The notes under the pieces are model-generated. The model was not told where the DNA came from, searched no databases, and saw only the letters and a list, made by a program, of their open reading frames with translations. Below, piece after piece: positions 50,308-57,652 of a DNA stretch of 64,000 nt. Origin of the DNA: CALMEC01 sp964628685 (lineage in GTDB: Bacteria; Actinomycetota; Thermoleophilia; Miltoncostaeales; Miltoncostaeaceae); NCBI GenBank assembly GCA_964628685.1, contig CAZVNM010000005.1, positions 62,001-126,000 on the forward strand. Reading direction: 5' to 3'. Each line of letters begins with the position of its first letter. Position 1 is the stretch's first letter. The position numbers and the translations under genes are program-made.

Positions 50308-52512
50308 ATGCCGATTCCCCACACCCACGCGCAACCCGACCCCGGCGACCCCGGGACGATCCGACCGTTCGGAGCCCCCGCGGACGTCGTGGGCCCGACC
50401 GTCGCACCGCGTGCGCATCCCACGTGGGGACGCCTGGACGACGGGCTCGACACGCTTCCCGGGGTGGGGGCCACCATCGCCAAGCGGCTGCGCGCCATCG
50501 GCCTCGTGACGATCCGCGACCTGGCGATGCACCTCCCCAGCCGGTACCTGCGCTTCGACGAGATCGCCCGCCCGCTTGGCGAGGTGCAGGTGGGGGAGGA
50601 GGCGACGGTGCGCGTCACGGTGAGCCGCATCAACGTGCGACCCACCCGGCAGCGTCGCCTGAAGGTGGTGGAGGCGACGGTGTCGGACGCCTCGGGCATG
50701 GCGGTGGCCGTCTGGTTCAACCAGGAGTACTTGGCCCGCATGGTGGGCGCAGGCACCGAGCTGCTCCTTCGCGGCAAGCTCGAGAGCGGACGGCCCCCGC
50801 GCCTCATGGTGAAGACCCACGAGATCATCGGCGGCACCGGGTCGGAGGGCCTCCACACGCAGGGGCTCGTGCCCGTCTACCCGGCGACCGAGGCGGTGAC
50901 CACCCGGCGCATCCGGGAGCTCGTGGACCACATCCGCCCGGTGCTCGCGGATGCGGTGGAGGTCCTGCCGGCGTGGATGCGCCGTCGCCTGGACCTCCCG
51001 GACGCGTCGGACGCGATGACCGGCGCCCATTTCCCACGGGGCATGCGGGACGCCATGCGCGGGCGGCGGCGCCTCGTGGTGGAGGAGCTCGTCGTGCTGC
51101 AGGTCGGGCTCTTCGCCGTGCGGCGTCGCGAGGAGACCGGCCGGCGCGCGCCGAGGCTCACCGGCGGCGGGATGCTGCGCCAGGCCGTGCGCGACGGCCT
51201 GCCGTTCACCCTCACACCCGAACAGGAGCGCGTCAGCGCCGAGATCGCCCGCGACCTGGAACGCACGCGACCCATGCGGCGGCTGCTGCAGGGGGAGGTG
51301 GGGTCCGGCAAGACCGTCGTCGCCGCCCTCGCCATGTGCCAGGCGGTCGAGGCCGGCCTGCAGGCGGCGCTCCTCGTGCCGACGGAGACCCTCGCCGAGC
51401 AGCACCTGCGGACCCTCGATCGGGTGCTCCTGCCCGCGGGGCTCTCGGCCACCCTCGTGACCGGCAAGATCCCCAAGGCCGAGCGCGAACGCCGCCGGCT
51501 GGCGCTCAAGACCGGCACCGCGTCGCTTGCGATCGGCACGCAGGCCCTTCTCACCGAGAAGCGCGCCTTCCAGCGGCTGGGCCTCGTGGTGGTGGACGAG
51601 CAGCACCGCTTCGGCGTCGAGCAGCGCCAGATCCTCTCCGACCGCACAAGCGACGTGGGCGACGACCTGGCCGCGCACCTGCTCTACATGACCGCCACCC
51701 CCATCCCGCGCACCCTCGCCCTCACCGCGTACGGCGACCTGCGCGTCTCGACCATCCGCGGCCGGCCACCCGGCCGCAGCCCGGTGGAGACCCGCTGGGC
51801 GCGGGAGGACGAGCGCGAGGAGGTCTACGAGGCCGTCCGCGCCGAGCTGCGGGCCGGACGCCAGGCGTACGTCATCTGCCCCCTGGTCGAGACCGGCGCC
51901 GCCGCGGAGGCACGGGCCGCCACCGAGGAGGTCGAGCGGCTGCGCTCCGGCCCGTTCGCCGCGTTCGACGTGGGCCTCGCGCACGGCGCCCAGAAGGCCG
52001 ACGAGAAGCGCGCGGCCATGGCGGCCTTCACCGCGGGCGAGACCGACATCCTCGTCGCCACCACGGTGGTGGAGGTGGGGATCGACGTCCCCAACGCCAC
52101 CGTCATGCTCATCGAGGGGGCCGACCGCTTCGGTCTCGCGCAGCTCCACCAGCTGCGCGGGCGGGTGGGACGCGGCGAGCTGCCGGGCGTCTGCATCCTG
52201 TTCGGCGAGCCCGCCGCCGACGAGGGCGTGCGCCGCCTGGAGGCGCTCACCCAGACCACCGACGGGTTCCGACTGGCCGAGCTCGACCTCGAGCTGCGCG
52301 GCGAGGGCGCCGTGCTCGGCACCCGGCAGTCGGGCGCCACCGACCTGCGCTTCGCCCGACTCACCCGCGACCGGCGCGAGCTCGCGCAGGCCCGTCAGGT
52401 GGCCCGTCGCGCGCTTCGCGAGGACCCGCACCTGGAGCGGCCGGAGCACGCCCTGCTGCGCGCCGCGGTCACCCACCGGTTCGCCGACCTGCCGCGGCTC
52501 CTGGACGCATGA
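50308..52512 (+). CDS. recG: ATP-dependent DNA helicase RecG
   Basis: RecG reverses stalled forks and branch-migrates Holliday junctions. The protein has the wedge OB domain (LDTLPGVGATIAKRLRAIGLVTIRDLAMHLPSRYLRF onward), Walker A LLQGEVGSGKTVVAALAM, LVPTETLAEQH, VVVDEQHRFGVEQR, YMTATPIPRTLAL, and C-terminal motifs HGAQKADEKRAAM, TTVVEVGIDVPNATVM and QLRGRVGRG. Start is uncertain: ATG at 50308 gives 734 residues, ATG at 50272 would add 12. It heads recG-rsmD-coaD. Confidence 0.94.
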   Translation: MPIPHTHAQPDPGDPGTIRPFGAPADVVGPTVAPRAHPTWGRLDDGLDTLPGVGATIAKRLRAIGLVTIRDLAMHLPSRYLRFDEIARPLGEVQVGEEATVRVTVSRINVRPTRQRRLKVVEATVSDASGMAVAVWFNQEYLARMVGAGTELLLRGKLESGRPPRLMVKTHEIIGGTGSEGLHTQGLVPVYPATEAVTTRRIRELVDHIRPVLADAVEVLPAWMRRRLDLPDASDAMTGAHFPRGMRDAMRGRRRLVVEELVVLQVGLFAVRRREETGRRAPRLTGGGMLRQAVRDGLPFTLTPEQERVSAEIARDLERTRPMRRLLQGEVGSGKTVVAALAMCQAVEAGLQAALLVPTETLAEQHLRTLDRVLLPAGLSATLVTGKIPKAERERRRLALKTGTASLAIGTQALLTEKRAFQRLGLVVVDEQHRFGVEQRQILSDRTSDVGDDLAAHLLYMTATPIPRTLALTAYGDLRVSTIRGRPPGRSPVETRWAREDEREEVYEAVRAELRAGRQAYVICPLVETGAAAEARAATEEVERLRSGPFAAFDVGLAHGAQKADEKRAAMAAFTAGETDILVATTVVEVGIDVPNATVMLIEGADRFGLAQLHQLRGRVGRGELPGVCILFGEPAADEGVRRLEALTQTTDGFRLAELDLELRGEGAVLGTRQSGATDLRFARLTRDRRELAQARQVARRALREDPHLERPEHALLRAAVTHRFADLPRLLDA

Positions 52513-53069
52513 GGATCGTCGCCGGCGAGCATCGCGGTCGCCGTCTGGTGACCCCACGCGGCGAGGACACCCGCCCGACCGCCGACCGCGTCCGCGAGGC
52601 GCTCTTCTCGGTGATCGGCCCCGTCGACGGGCTGCACGTGCTGGACGTCTTCGCCGGCTCGGGTGCCCTCGGCCTGGAGGCCCTGTCGCGCGGCGCGGCC
52701 ACGGCGACGTTCGTCGACGCGGCGCCGGCGGCCGTGCGGGCGGTCAGGCGCAACGCCGCGATGATCGACGACGCGGCGCGGGTGCGGGTGATCCACGCCG
52801 ACTGGCGCGCCGCGCTGCGCCGGCTCGGCCGCGAGGACCGCCGGTTCGGGTTGTGCCTGCTCGATGCGCCATATAGCCTCCTGCCCCGCATCGCGGGAGG
52901 TCTGGGTCCCGCCGTCGCACCCCTCCTCGACGATGACGCGATCGTCGCGGTGGAGGCGTCGGCCGCAGACGATGTGATCGAACTCGACGGCCTTGCGATC
53001 GGCACCCGCACCGATCGCGTGTACGGGGGGACCAGGATCAGCGTGTTTCGGATCGAAGGCGAACGGTGA
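52509..53069 (+). CDS. rsmD: 16S rRNA (guanine-966-N2)-methyltransferase RsmD
   Basis: This 186-residue protein has the family start MRIVAGEHRGRRLVTPRGEDTRPTADRVREALFSVI and motif I VLDVFAGSGALGLEALSRGA. The catalytic (N/D)PP(Y/F) motif reads DAPYS, an uncommon Pro-to-Ala change. It methylates G966 of 16S rRNA. The pair rsmD-coaD is widespread. ATGA overlap with recG and GTGA overlap with coaD. Confidence 0.92.
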   Translation: MRIVAGEHRGRRLVTPRGEDTRPTADRVREALFSVIGPVDGLHVLDVFAGSGALGLEALSRGAATATFVDAAPAAVRAVRRNAAMIDDAARVRVIHADWRAALRRLGREDRRFGLCLLDAPYSLLPRIAGGLGPAVAPLLDDDAIVAVEASAADDVIELDGLAIGTRTDRVYGGTRISVFRIEGER

Positions 53070-53575
53070 AGCGCGCGGAGCGCATCGCCCTGTGCCCGGG
53101 GACGTACGACCCCGTCACCCTGGGGCACCTCGATGTGATCGAACGCGCCGCCAGGATCTTCGACAAGGTCGTGGTGGGCGTGGTGATCGGCTCGACCAAG
53201 AAGCGGCACATGTTCGGTGCCGAGGAACGCATCGCGATGGCGACGGATGCGACGGCGCATCTGGACAACGTCCAGATCCAGGGCTTCAATATGCTGGTGA
53301 TCGACTTCGCCCGCGCCGTTGGTGCGAGCGCCCTGGTCAAGGGGCTGCGGGCGATCTCGGACTTCGACTACGAGTTCCAGATGGCACAGATCAACAAGCG
53401 CTTGGCGCCGGAGATCGAGACCGTCTACTTCCCGGCGTCGGCCAAGTACAGTTTCATCAGTTCCAGCGGCGTCAAGGAGATCGCCGTCTGGGGGAGTACG
53501 GTGGACGATTGGGTCCCGCCAAATGTGGTCCAGGCCTTCGCCGCACGCAAGGCCGCCGCCACCGAGAAGGAGTGA
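53066..53575 (+). CDS. coaD: Pantetheine-phosphate adenylyltransferase
   Basis: CoaD makes dephospho-CoA from 4'-phosphopantetheine. The 169-residue protein has CPGTYDPVTLGHLDVIERAA (TxGH motif), VKGLRAISDFDYEFQMAQINKRLAP, and YSFISSSGVKEIAVWG. GTG start overlaps the rsmD stop. Confidence 0.96.
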   Translation: MKRAERIALCPGTYDPVTLGHLDVIERAARIFDKVVVGVVIGSTKKRHMFGAEERIAMATDATAHLDNVQIQGFNMLVIDFARAVGASALVKGLRAISDFDYEFQMAQINKRLAPEIETVYFPASAKYSFISSSGVKEIAVWGSTVDDWVPPNVVQAFAARKAAATEKE

Positions 53576-53578
53576 ACG

Positions 53579-54097
53579 TTGGACGTCCTGGCGCTGATCG
53601 ACAAGCTCGACGACCTCATCCACAACGCCCGCACGGTGCCGTTCTCCGACAAGGTCGCGATCGACCGTGAGGAGATCTACGAGCTGCTCGACCAGATGCG
53701 CTCGTCCATCCCCGAGGAGATCAAGCAGTCGCGCTGGATCGTCAAGGAGCGCCAGGAGATGCTGGCGGAGGCCAAGCGGGAGGCCGACCGGCTGGTCGCC
53801 GACGCCCGCGACAAGGCCGCGCACGAGGCCTCGCAGGAGGAGATCGTGAAGCGGGCCGACCGGGAGGCCGCACAGATCCTGGAGGAGGCCCGGGTCCGGG
53901 AGCGCGAGGTGCGCCTGGGTGCCGAGGACTACGCCGACGAGGTGCTCTCCACGCTCGAGCTCAACCTCGGCAAGTTCCTGGGGGCGGTCCAGCGCGGGCG
54001 CGAGCGCCTGCAGCGCGGTCCCGGCGGGTCCGACGCCACGGGTGAGGCCATCCCGTCGCCGATCCAGCAGCGGATCGTCGACCACAACGAGGAGTGA
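53579..54097 (+). CDS. DivIVA/SepIVA-like coiled-coil protein
   Basis: This 172-residue protein starts at TTG with the Shine-Dalgarno GAAGGAG six bases upstream. It has VLALIDKLDDLIHNARTVPFSDKVAIDREEIYELLDQMRSSIPEEIKQSRWIVKERQEMLAEAKREADRLVADARDKAAHEASQEEIVKRADREAAQILEEA, a continuous predicted coiled coil (residues 40-125). Mycobacterial homologues of this type (SepIVA) act in septum and cell-wall organisation and are often mislabelled as ATPase. The place next to coaD matches actinobacterial gene order. Confidence 0.85.
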   Translation: MDVLALIDKLDDLIHNARTVPFSDKVAIDREEIYELLDQMRSSIPEEIKQSRWIVKERQEMLAEAKREADRLVADARDKAAHEASQEEIVKRADREAAQILEEARVREREVRLGAEDYADEVLSTLELNLGKFLGAVQRGRERLQRGPGGSDATGEAIPSPIQQRIVDHNEE

Positions 54098-54098
54098 C

Positions 54099-54662
54099 GT
54101 GGCGCGCCCCGATGACGGGCGCCGCCTGATCGACCTGCGGGCCCTCGAGATCGCGCCGGGCGAGGCCCGGATCGTTCCGGTGCCCATCGCGCCCCGCCGT
54201 GTGATGATCGGCGGCAATCCCTCCGAGCTGCGGGTGGACGACGACCTCGCGCGGGTGACGGTGACCCACACCCATTCGGGCTGGCACCTGCGGGTGCGCT
54301 CCGGCGCGGTGCTGTCGGGCCCCTGCTGGCGCTGCCTGGCCGATGCGCCGGTGCGGCTGCGCGCCGACCTGACCCAGTTCAGCGAGTTCGGCCGCGCCGC
54401 CGACGCCTCGTTCGACGAGGACCTCGACTCCGAGTACCTGGAGGGCGACGAGCTCGACGCCGAATCGATGGTGCACGACGCCCTCATGGAGGACCTGCCC
54501 GCCATGATCCTGTGCCGGCCCGACTGCGCCGGCCTCTGCCCGCAGTGCGGCATCGACCGCAACACGGCGACCTGCGAGTGTGCACCGCCGCAGGGCGATC
54601 CCCGGTGGGCGGCGCTCCGCGACCTGGCCGACCGGCTGGGCGGTGACGAAACCGGGTCCTGA
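54099..54662 (+). CDS. DUF177 (YceD) family protein
   Basis: This 187-residue protein has the DUF177 core: LIDLRALEIAPGEARIVPVPI, DDLARVTVTHTHSGWHLRVRSGAVLSGPCWRCLAD, an acidic YLEGDELDAESMVHDALMEDLPAMILCRPDCAGLCPQCG and more Cys (CRPDC, CPQCG), probably a zinc site. The YceD-rpmF pair is strongly conserved and linked to 23S rRNA or L32 supply. GTG start with GAGGAG upstream. Confidence 0.9.
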   Translation: MARPDDGRRLIDLRALEIAPGEARIVPVPIAPRRVMIGGNPSELRVDDDLARVTVTHTHSGWHLRVRSGAVLSGPCWRCLADAPVRLRADLTQFSEFGRAADASFDEDLDSEYLEGDELDAESMVHDALMEDLPAMILCRPDCAGLCPQCGIDRNTATCECAPPQGDPRWAALRDLADRLGGDETGS

Positions 54663-54696
54663 GGCGTCGCCGGTGGCGTCCCGGCGCCAAAGCCGC

Positions 54697-54702
54697 TAGC
54701 AT
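54697..54702 (+). promoter_or_regulatory. -10 box TAGCAT for rpmF
   Basis: TAGCAT 31 bases before the rpmF ATG with a leader carrying AGAAGGA. Confidence 0.5.
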
Positions 54703-54733
54703 CCCGCGGTCCCAACCGAGCAGAAGGATCTTG

Positions 54734-54913
54734 ATGGCCGTTCCGAAGCGAAAGACCTCCCGCCAGCGCCGCGACACCCGGCGGGCGACGCACAGCATCT
54801 CCGCTGAGCGTCTCGGCACGTGCCCGCGCTGCTCCAGCCCGGTCCGTCCGCACCACGTGTGCGTGGTGTGCGGCCACTACCGCGGCCGCGCCGTCATCAA
54901 CGTCGAGGACTGA
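54734..54913 (+). CDS. rpmF: 50S ribosomal protein L32
   Basis: L32 of 59 residues: MAVPKRKTSRQRRDTRRATH and two CxxC pairs (CPRC, CVVC), the zinc-binding form. ATG at 54734 follows AGAAGGA; the in-frame TTG just before is less likely. plsX follows after 82 bases. Confidence 0.96.
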   Translation: MAVPKRKTSRQRRDTRRATHSISAERLGTCPRCSSPVRPHHVCVVCGHYRGRAVINVED

Positions 54914-54995
54914 CGACGCGCCCCTCGCGGCGAACGCCCACGGTCGCATCCCACGGTGAGCTGAGCGCCGCCCGCGCCGCCGGGCACACGCAACG

Positions 54996-56081
54996 ATGAC
55001 CGAGGTCAGTCCCCCGGTGCTCCCGTCGCCACAGGTCACGGTCGCGATCGACGGCATGGGCGGTGATCACGCGCCGCGGGAGCCGGTGCGCGCCGCGCTC
55101 ATGGCCGCCCGCACCGGGATCCACTCGATCCTCGTCGGCGACCAGGGGATGCTCCGCCACGAGCTGGCGGCCCAGGGTGAGCTCGGCGATCCGCACGGGA
55201 TCGAGATCGAGCACGCCCACGACGTCGTGACCTCGTACGAGGACGGCGCCAAGGCGGTGCGCGCCAAGCCGGACGCATCGCTCGTGGTGGCCACCCTCCT
55301 GGTGGCCGAGGGACGGGCACAGGCCCTCATCTCCCCGGGCAACACCGGCGCCACGCTGGCGGCGGCCACCCTGCACCTGCGTCGCCAGCAGAACGTCATC
55401 CGCCCCGGCATCGCGGTCGTCCTGCCCAGCCAGGCCGGGCCGGTCGTCCTGATCGACGCCGGCGCCAACTCGGAGAGCAAGCCCGAGTACCTGGTGCAGT
55501 TCGCACTGATGGGGCGGCTGCTCGCGCGCGACATCATCCGCATCGCCGAGCCGTCGGTGGGGCTCCTGTCCATCGGCGAGGAGGCGGGCAAGGGCTCGGA
55601 GCTGGTGCAGGCCGTCCACGAGGCGCTGCAGGGCACCGACGGCTTCGTGGGCAACGTGGAGGGGCGCGACATCCCGCGGGGCGAGGTGGACGTCGTCGTC
55701 ACCGACGGCTTCACCGGCAACGTCGCGCTCAAGCTGTACGAGGGTGCCGGGGCGGTCATCTTCGAGGAGGTGCGAAACGCACTGCGCCTCGGCTCACGCG
55801 GCCGGATCGGCGGCCTCATCGCGAAACCGGCCCTCATGAGCCTGCGCGACAAGTTCAACGCCGACACCTACGGCGGCGCGTACCTGCTGGGGGTGCGTGG
55901 CCTGGTGGTGATCACGCACGGCAACGCCCCCGGCGAGGCGATCTTCAACGCCATCACCATGGCGGCGCGCGGCGTGGACGAGAACCTCGTCCAGCGCATC
56001 GAGGCCGGGCTGGCGGACGTGGGACACCGAAGCCGTCTGTCACGTCTGATCCCGCACCTGCACCGGGACCGCGCCCTCTAG
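54996..56081 (+). CDS. plsX: Phosphate acyltransferase PlsX
   Basis: PlsX converts acyl-ACP to acyl-phosphate, the acyl donor for PlsY. The 361-residue protein has VTVAIDGMGGDHAP, ISPGNTGATLAAATLHL, DAGANSESKPEYLVQFALMG and VVVTDGFTGNVALKLYEGAG. Start ATG 54996 includes a short non-conserved N-terminus; the conserved part begins about residue 14. The order rpmF-plsX-acpP is standard, though a 614-bp gap precedes acpP here. Confidence 0.95.
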   Translation: MTEVSPPVLPSPQVTVAIDGMGGDHAPREPVRAALMAARTGIHSILVGDQGMLRHELAAQGELGDPHGIEIEHAHDVVTSYEDGAKAVRAKPDASLVVATLLVAEGRAQALISPGNTGATLAAATLHLRRQQNVIRPGIAVVLPSQAGPVVLIDAGANSESKPEYLVQFALMGRLLARDIIRIAEPSVGLLSIGEEAGKGSELVQAVHEALQGTDGFVGNVEGRDIPRGEVDVVVTDGFTGNVALKLYEGAGAVIFEEVRNALRLGSRGRIGGLIAKPALMSLRDKFNADTYGGAYLLGVRGLVVITHGNAPGEAIFNAITMAARGVDENLVQRIEAGLADVGHRSRLSRLIPHLHRDRAL

Positions 56082-56155
56082 GACGCGTCCGCGGGACGTG
56101 TGGGGCGATGCGGATGGGCCTGCGGGGCCGCCCGGGAGCGAACGGGCGGGAGATC

Positions 56156-56172
56156 GTGCGCTCGGAGCGCAC
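56156..56172 (+). terminator. Hairpin after plsX
   Basis: GTGCGCT (56156-56162) pairs perfectly with AGCGCAC (56166-56172) across a three-base loop, 75 bases past the plsX stop, and is followed by AATTCG. Confidence 0.45.
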
Positions 56173-56645
56173 AATTCGCTCCGGCCACGGCCCGCGACAT
56201 GCGGCGGGCCGACGCGGTGGGTCGCCCGGGCACGGTCGGCGGTGCCCGTCGACGACGCCATCCTGTGGCGGGGCATCGTCGGGGCGCCCCGGATCGGGGA
56301 CGAAATCCGATCCGTCACCCCGTGCGTCGGCGAAACTCCCTGCAAAAAAGGGTGGACTTCGCGGATGGCTGGCGGCCTCGCCGCGGGCGTCCGCCGTGCC
56401 CCGCGAGGCGGACGCGAGCGCCCGTCGCGGCGGTGTCCGCCGCGATCGTGCCGCCGCAGCGCCGTGCGCCCGCGGTCCGGCGTGGGGCGCCGAAACGAGA
56501 GTCGAGTGTCACGGCGGAACCGCCACGGCCGGTCCGCACACCCAAAGGCGCTGGAAACGGCGCGCAACCTGGGAGAATCGCGGGATCGTCGCCGAGCCGG
56601 ACGCGCCCACGACGGGCTGTCGCGGGCCGTCCCTGCGTCCGCGGC
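56173..56645. other. Long gap before acpP with no convincing gene
   Basis: About 470 bp between the plsX hairpin and the acpP promoter. Open frames here have implausible Arg/Gly/Pro-rich composition and no ribosome sites. It contains an A6 tract (56343-56348) inside CCCTGCAAAAAAGGG, unusual in this GC context. I could not match it to a known RNA. Confidence 0.5.
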
Positions 56646-56651
56646 CGTTGC

Positions 56652-56657
56652 TAGCGT
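56652..56657 (+). promoter_or_regulatory. -10 box TAGCGT for acpP
   Basis: TAGCGT 38 bases before the acpP GTG. Confidence 0.5.
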
Positions 56658-56695
56658 CACGCAACCGTCATCCGTCCGCCACCAAAGGGAGTTCA

Positions 56696-56941
56696 GTGGA
56701 CCGCGATCAAGCCTTCGAGCAGGTCAAGGACATCATCGTCGAGCAGCTCGGGGTCAGCCCGGACGAGGTCAAGCCCGAGGCGTCCTTCCAGGAGGACCTC
56801 AACGCCGATTCCCTCGACCTCGTCGAGCTCATCATGAGCATGGAGGACAAGTTCGGCGTGAAGATCCCCGATGAGGACGCCGAGAAGATCCTCACGGTGA
56901 ACGACGCGGTCGAGTACTGCGTCACCCACGCCGGTTCCTGA
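56696..56941 (+). CDS. acpP: Acyl carrier protein
   Basis: This 81-residue protein has the ACP four-helix pattern with phosphopantetheine-attachment Ser39 in NADSLDLVELIM, the acidic helix II, and FGVKIPDEDAEKILTVNDAVEYC. GTG at 56696 has the Shine-Dalgarno AAAGGGA five bases upstream. Strong RBS fits the high abundance of ACP. Confidence 0.97.
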   Translation: MDRDQAFEQVKDIIVEQLGVSPDEVKPEASFQEDLNADSLDLVELIMSMEDKFGVKIPDEDAEKILTVNDAVEYCVTHAGS

Positions 56942-56954
56942 CCCCTCCGGGCTC

Positions 56955-57644
56955 GTGCCCATCACGACCACCTCTCCCGTCGGTCTCAACGAGCTCTCCA
57001 CCCGGCTGTCGGACGGCGGCCGGACGCAGGCGCTCGCCCATCGTTCCTGGTCGCCCTCGCGCGAGCGCTCGTACGAGCGTCTGGAGCTCCTGGGCGACGT
57101 CGTCCTGGCGCTCGTGGTCACCGAGGCGCTCCTGGAGCGTCATCCGGAGGCCTCGGAGGGGGACCTCGCATGGATGCGTCAGCAGATCGTGGGGCGTGAG
57201 CAGTGCGCACAGGTCGCCCGCGACCTCGATCTGCCGGCGGCGTTCGTCGCGGCCGCGCCCGCGCGTCTGCGGGCCGAGGCGCGCGACATGTCCGGCAGGG
57301 TCAGCGTGCAGGCGGCGCTCGTCGAGGCGCTCATCGGGGCGTGCTGGCAGGAGCTGGGTGCCGAGGTGACCGGCCCAGCGGTCCTCGCCGGGTTCGCGGA
57401 CGTCATGGACGCCGCGACCCTCGGCAAGCGCGACAACAAGACCGCCCTGCAGGAGCTGGCCGCGCGCGACCGCCTCGAGGTCCGCTACGAGCTCGTCGGC
57501 CGGGACGGTCCGCCGCACGCGCGGGTGTTCACCACCCGGGTGCTTGTGGGCGGTGAACCGGCGGGGGAGGGGTCCGGGACCTCCAAGCAGCAATCCGAGC
57601 AGGCGGCCGCCGCGGCGGCCCTCAACCGCGACCGCGAGGGATAA
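56955..57644 (+). CDS. rnc: Ribonuclease III family protein, one catalytic Asp replaced
   Basis: RNase III cuts double-stranded RNA in rRNA and mRNA processing. The 229-residue protein has an RNase III domain (25-150) with YERLELLGDVVLALVVTEALLERHP (Glu41, Glu44, Asp48) and a C-terminal dsRNA-binding domain (DNKTALQELAARD...GSGTSKQQSEQAAAAAAL). In the second catalytic segment, VQAALVEALIGACW, the Glu (124) is present but Ala121 sits where E. coli has Asp114 (ADTVEAL). Activity may be altered. It lies in the standard acpP-rnc-smc order with a GTG start 13 bases after acpP. Confidence 0.92.
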   Translation: MPITTTSPVGLNELSTRLSDGGRTQALAHRSWSPSRERSYERLELLGDVVLALVVTEALLERHPEASEGDLAWMRQQIVGREQCAQVARDLDLPAAFVAAAPARLRAEARDMSGRVSVQAALVEALIGACWQELGAEVTGPAVLAGFADVMDAATLGKRDNKTALQELAARDRLEVRYELVGRDGPPHARVFTTRVLVGGEPAGEGSGTSKQQSEQAAAAAALNRDREG

Positions 57645-57652
57645 CGCACCCC

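Noticed and set aside
56098..56941. Open frames across the plsX-acpP gap
   Set aside because: Arg/Gly/Pro-rich, no Shine-Dalgarno; the longest simply extends acpP upstream.
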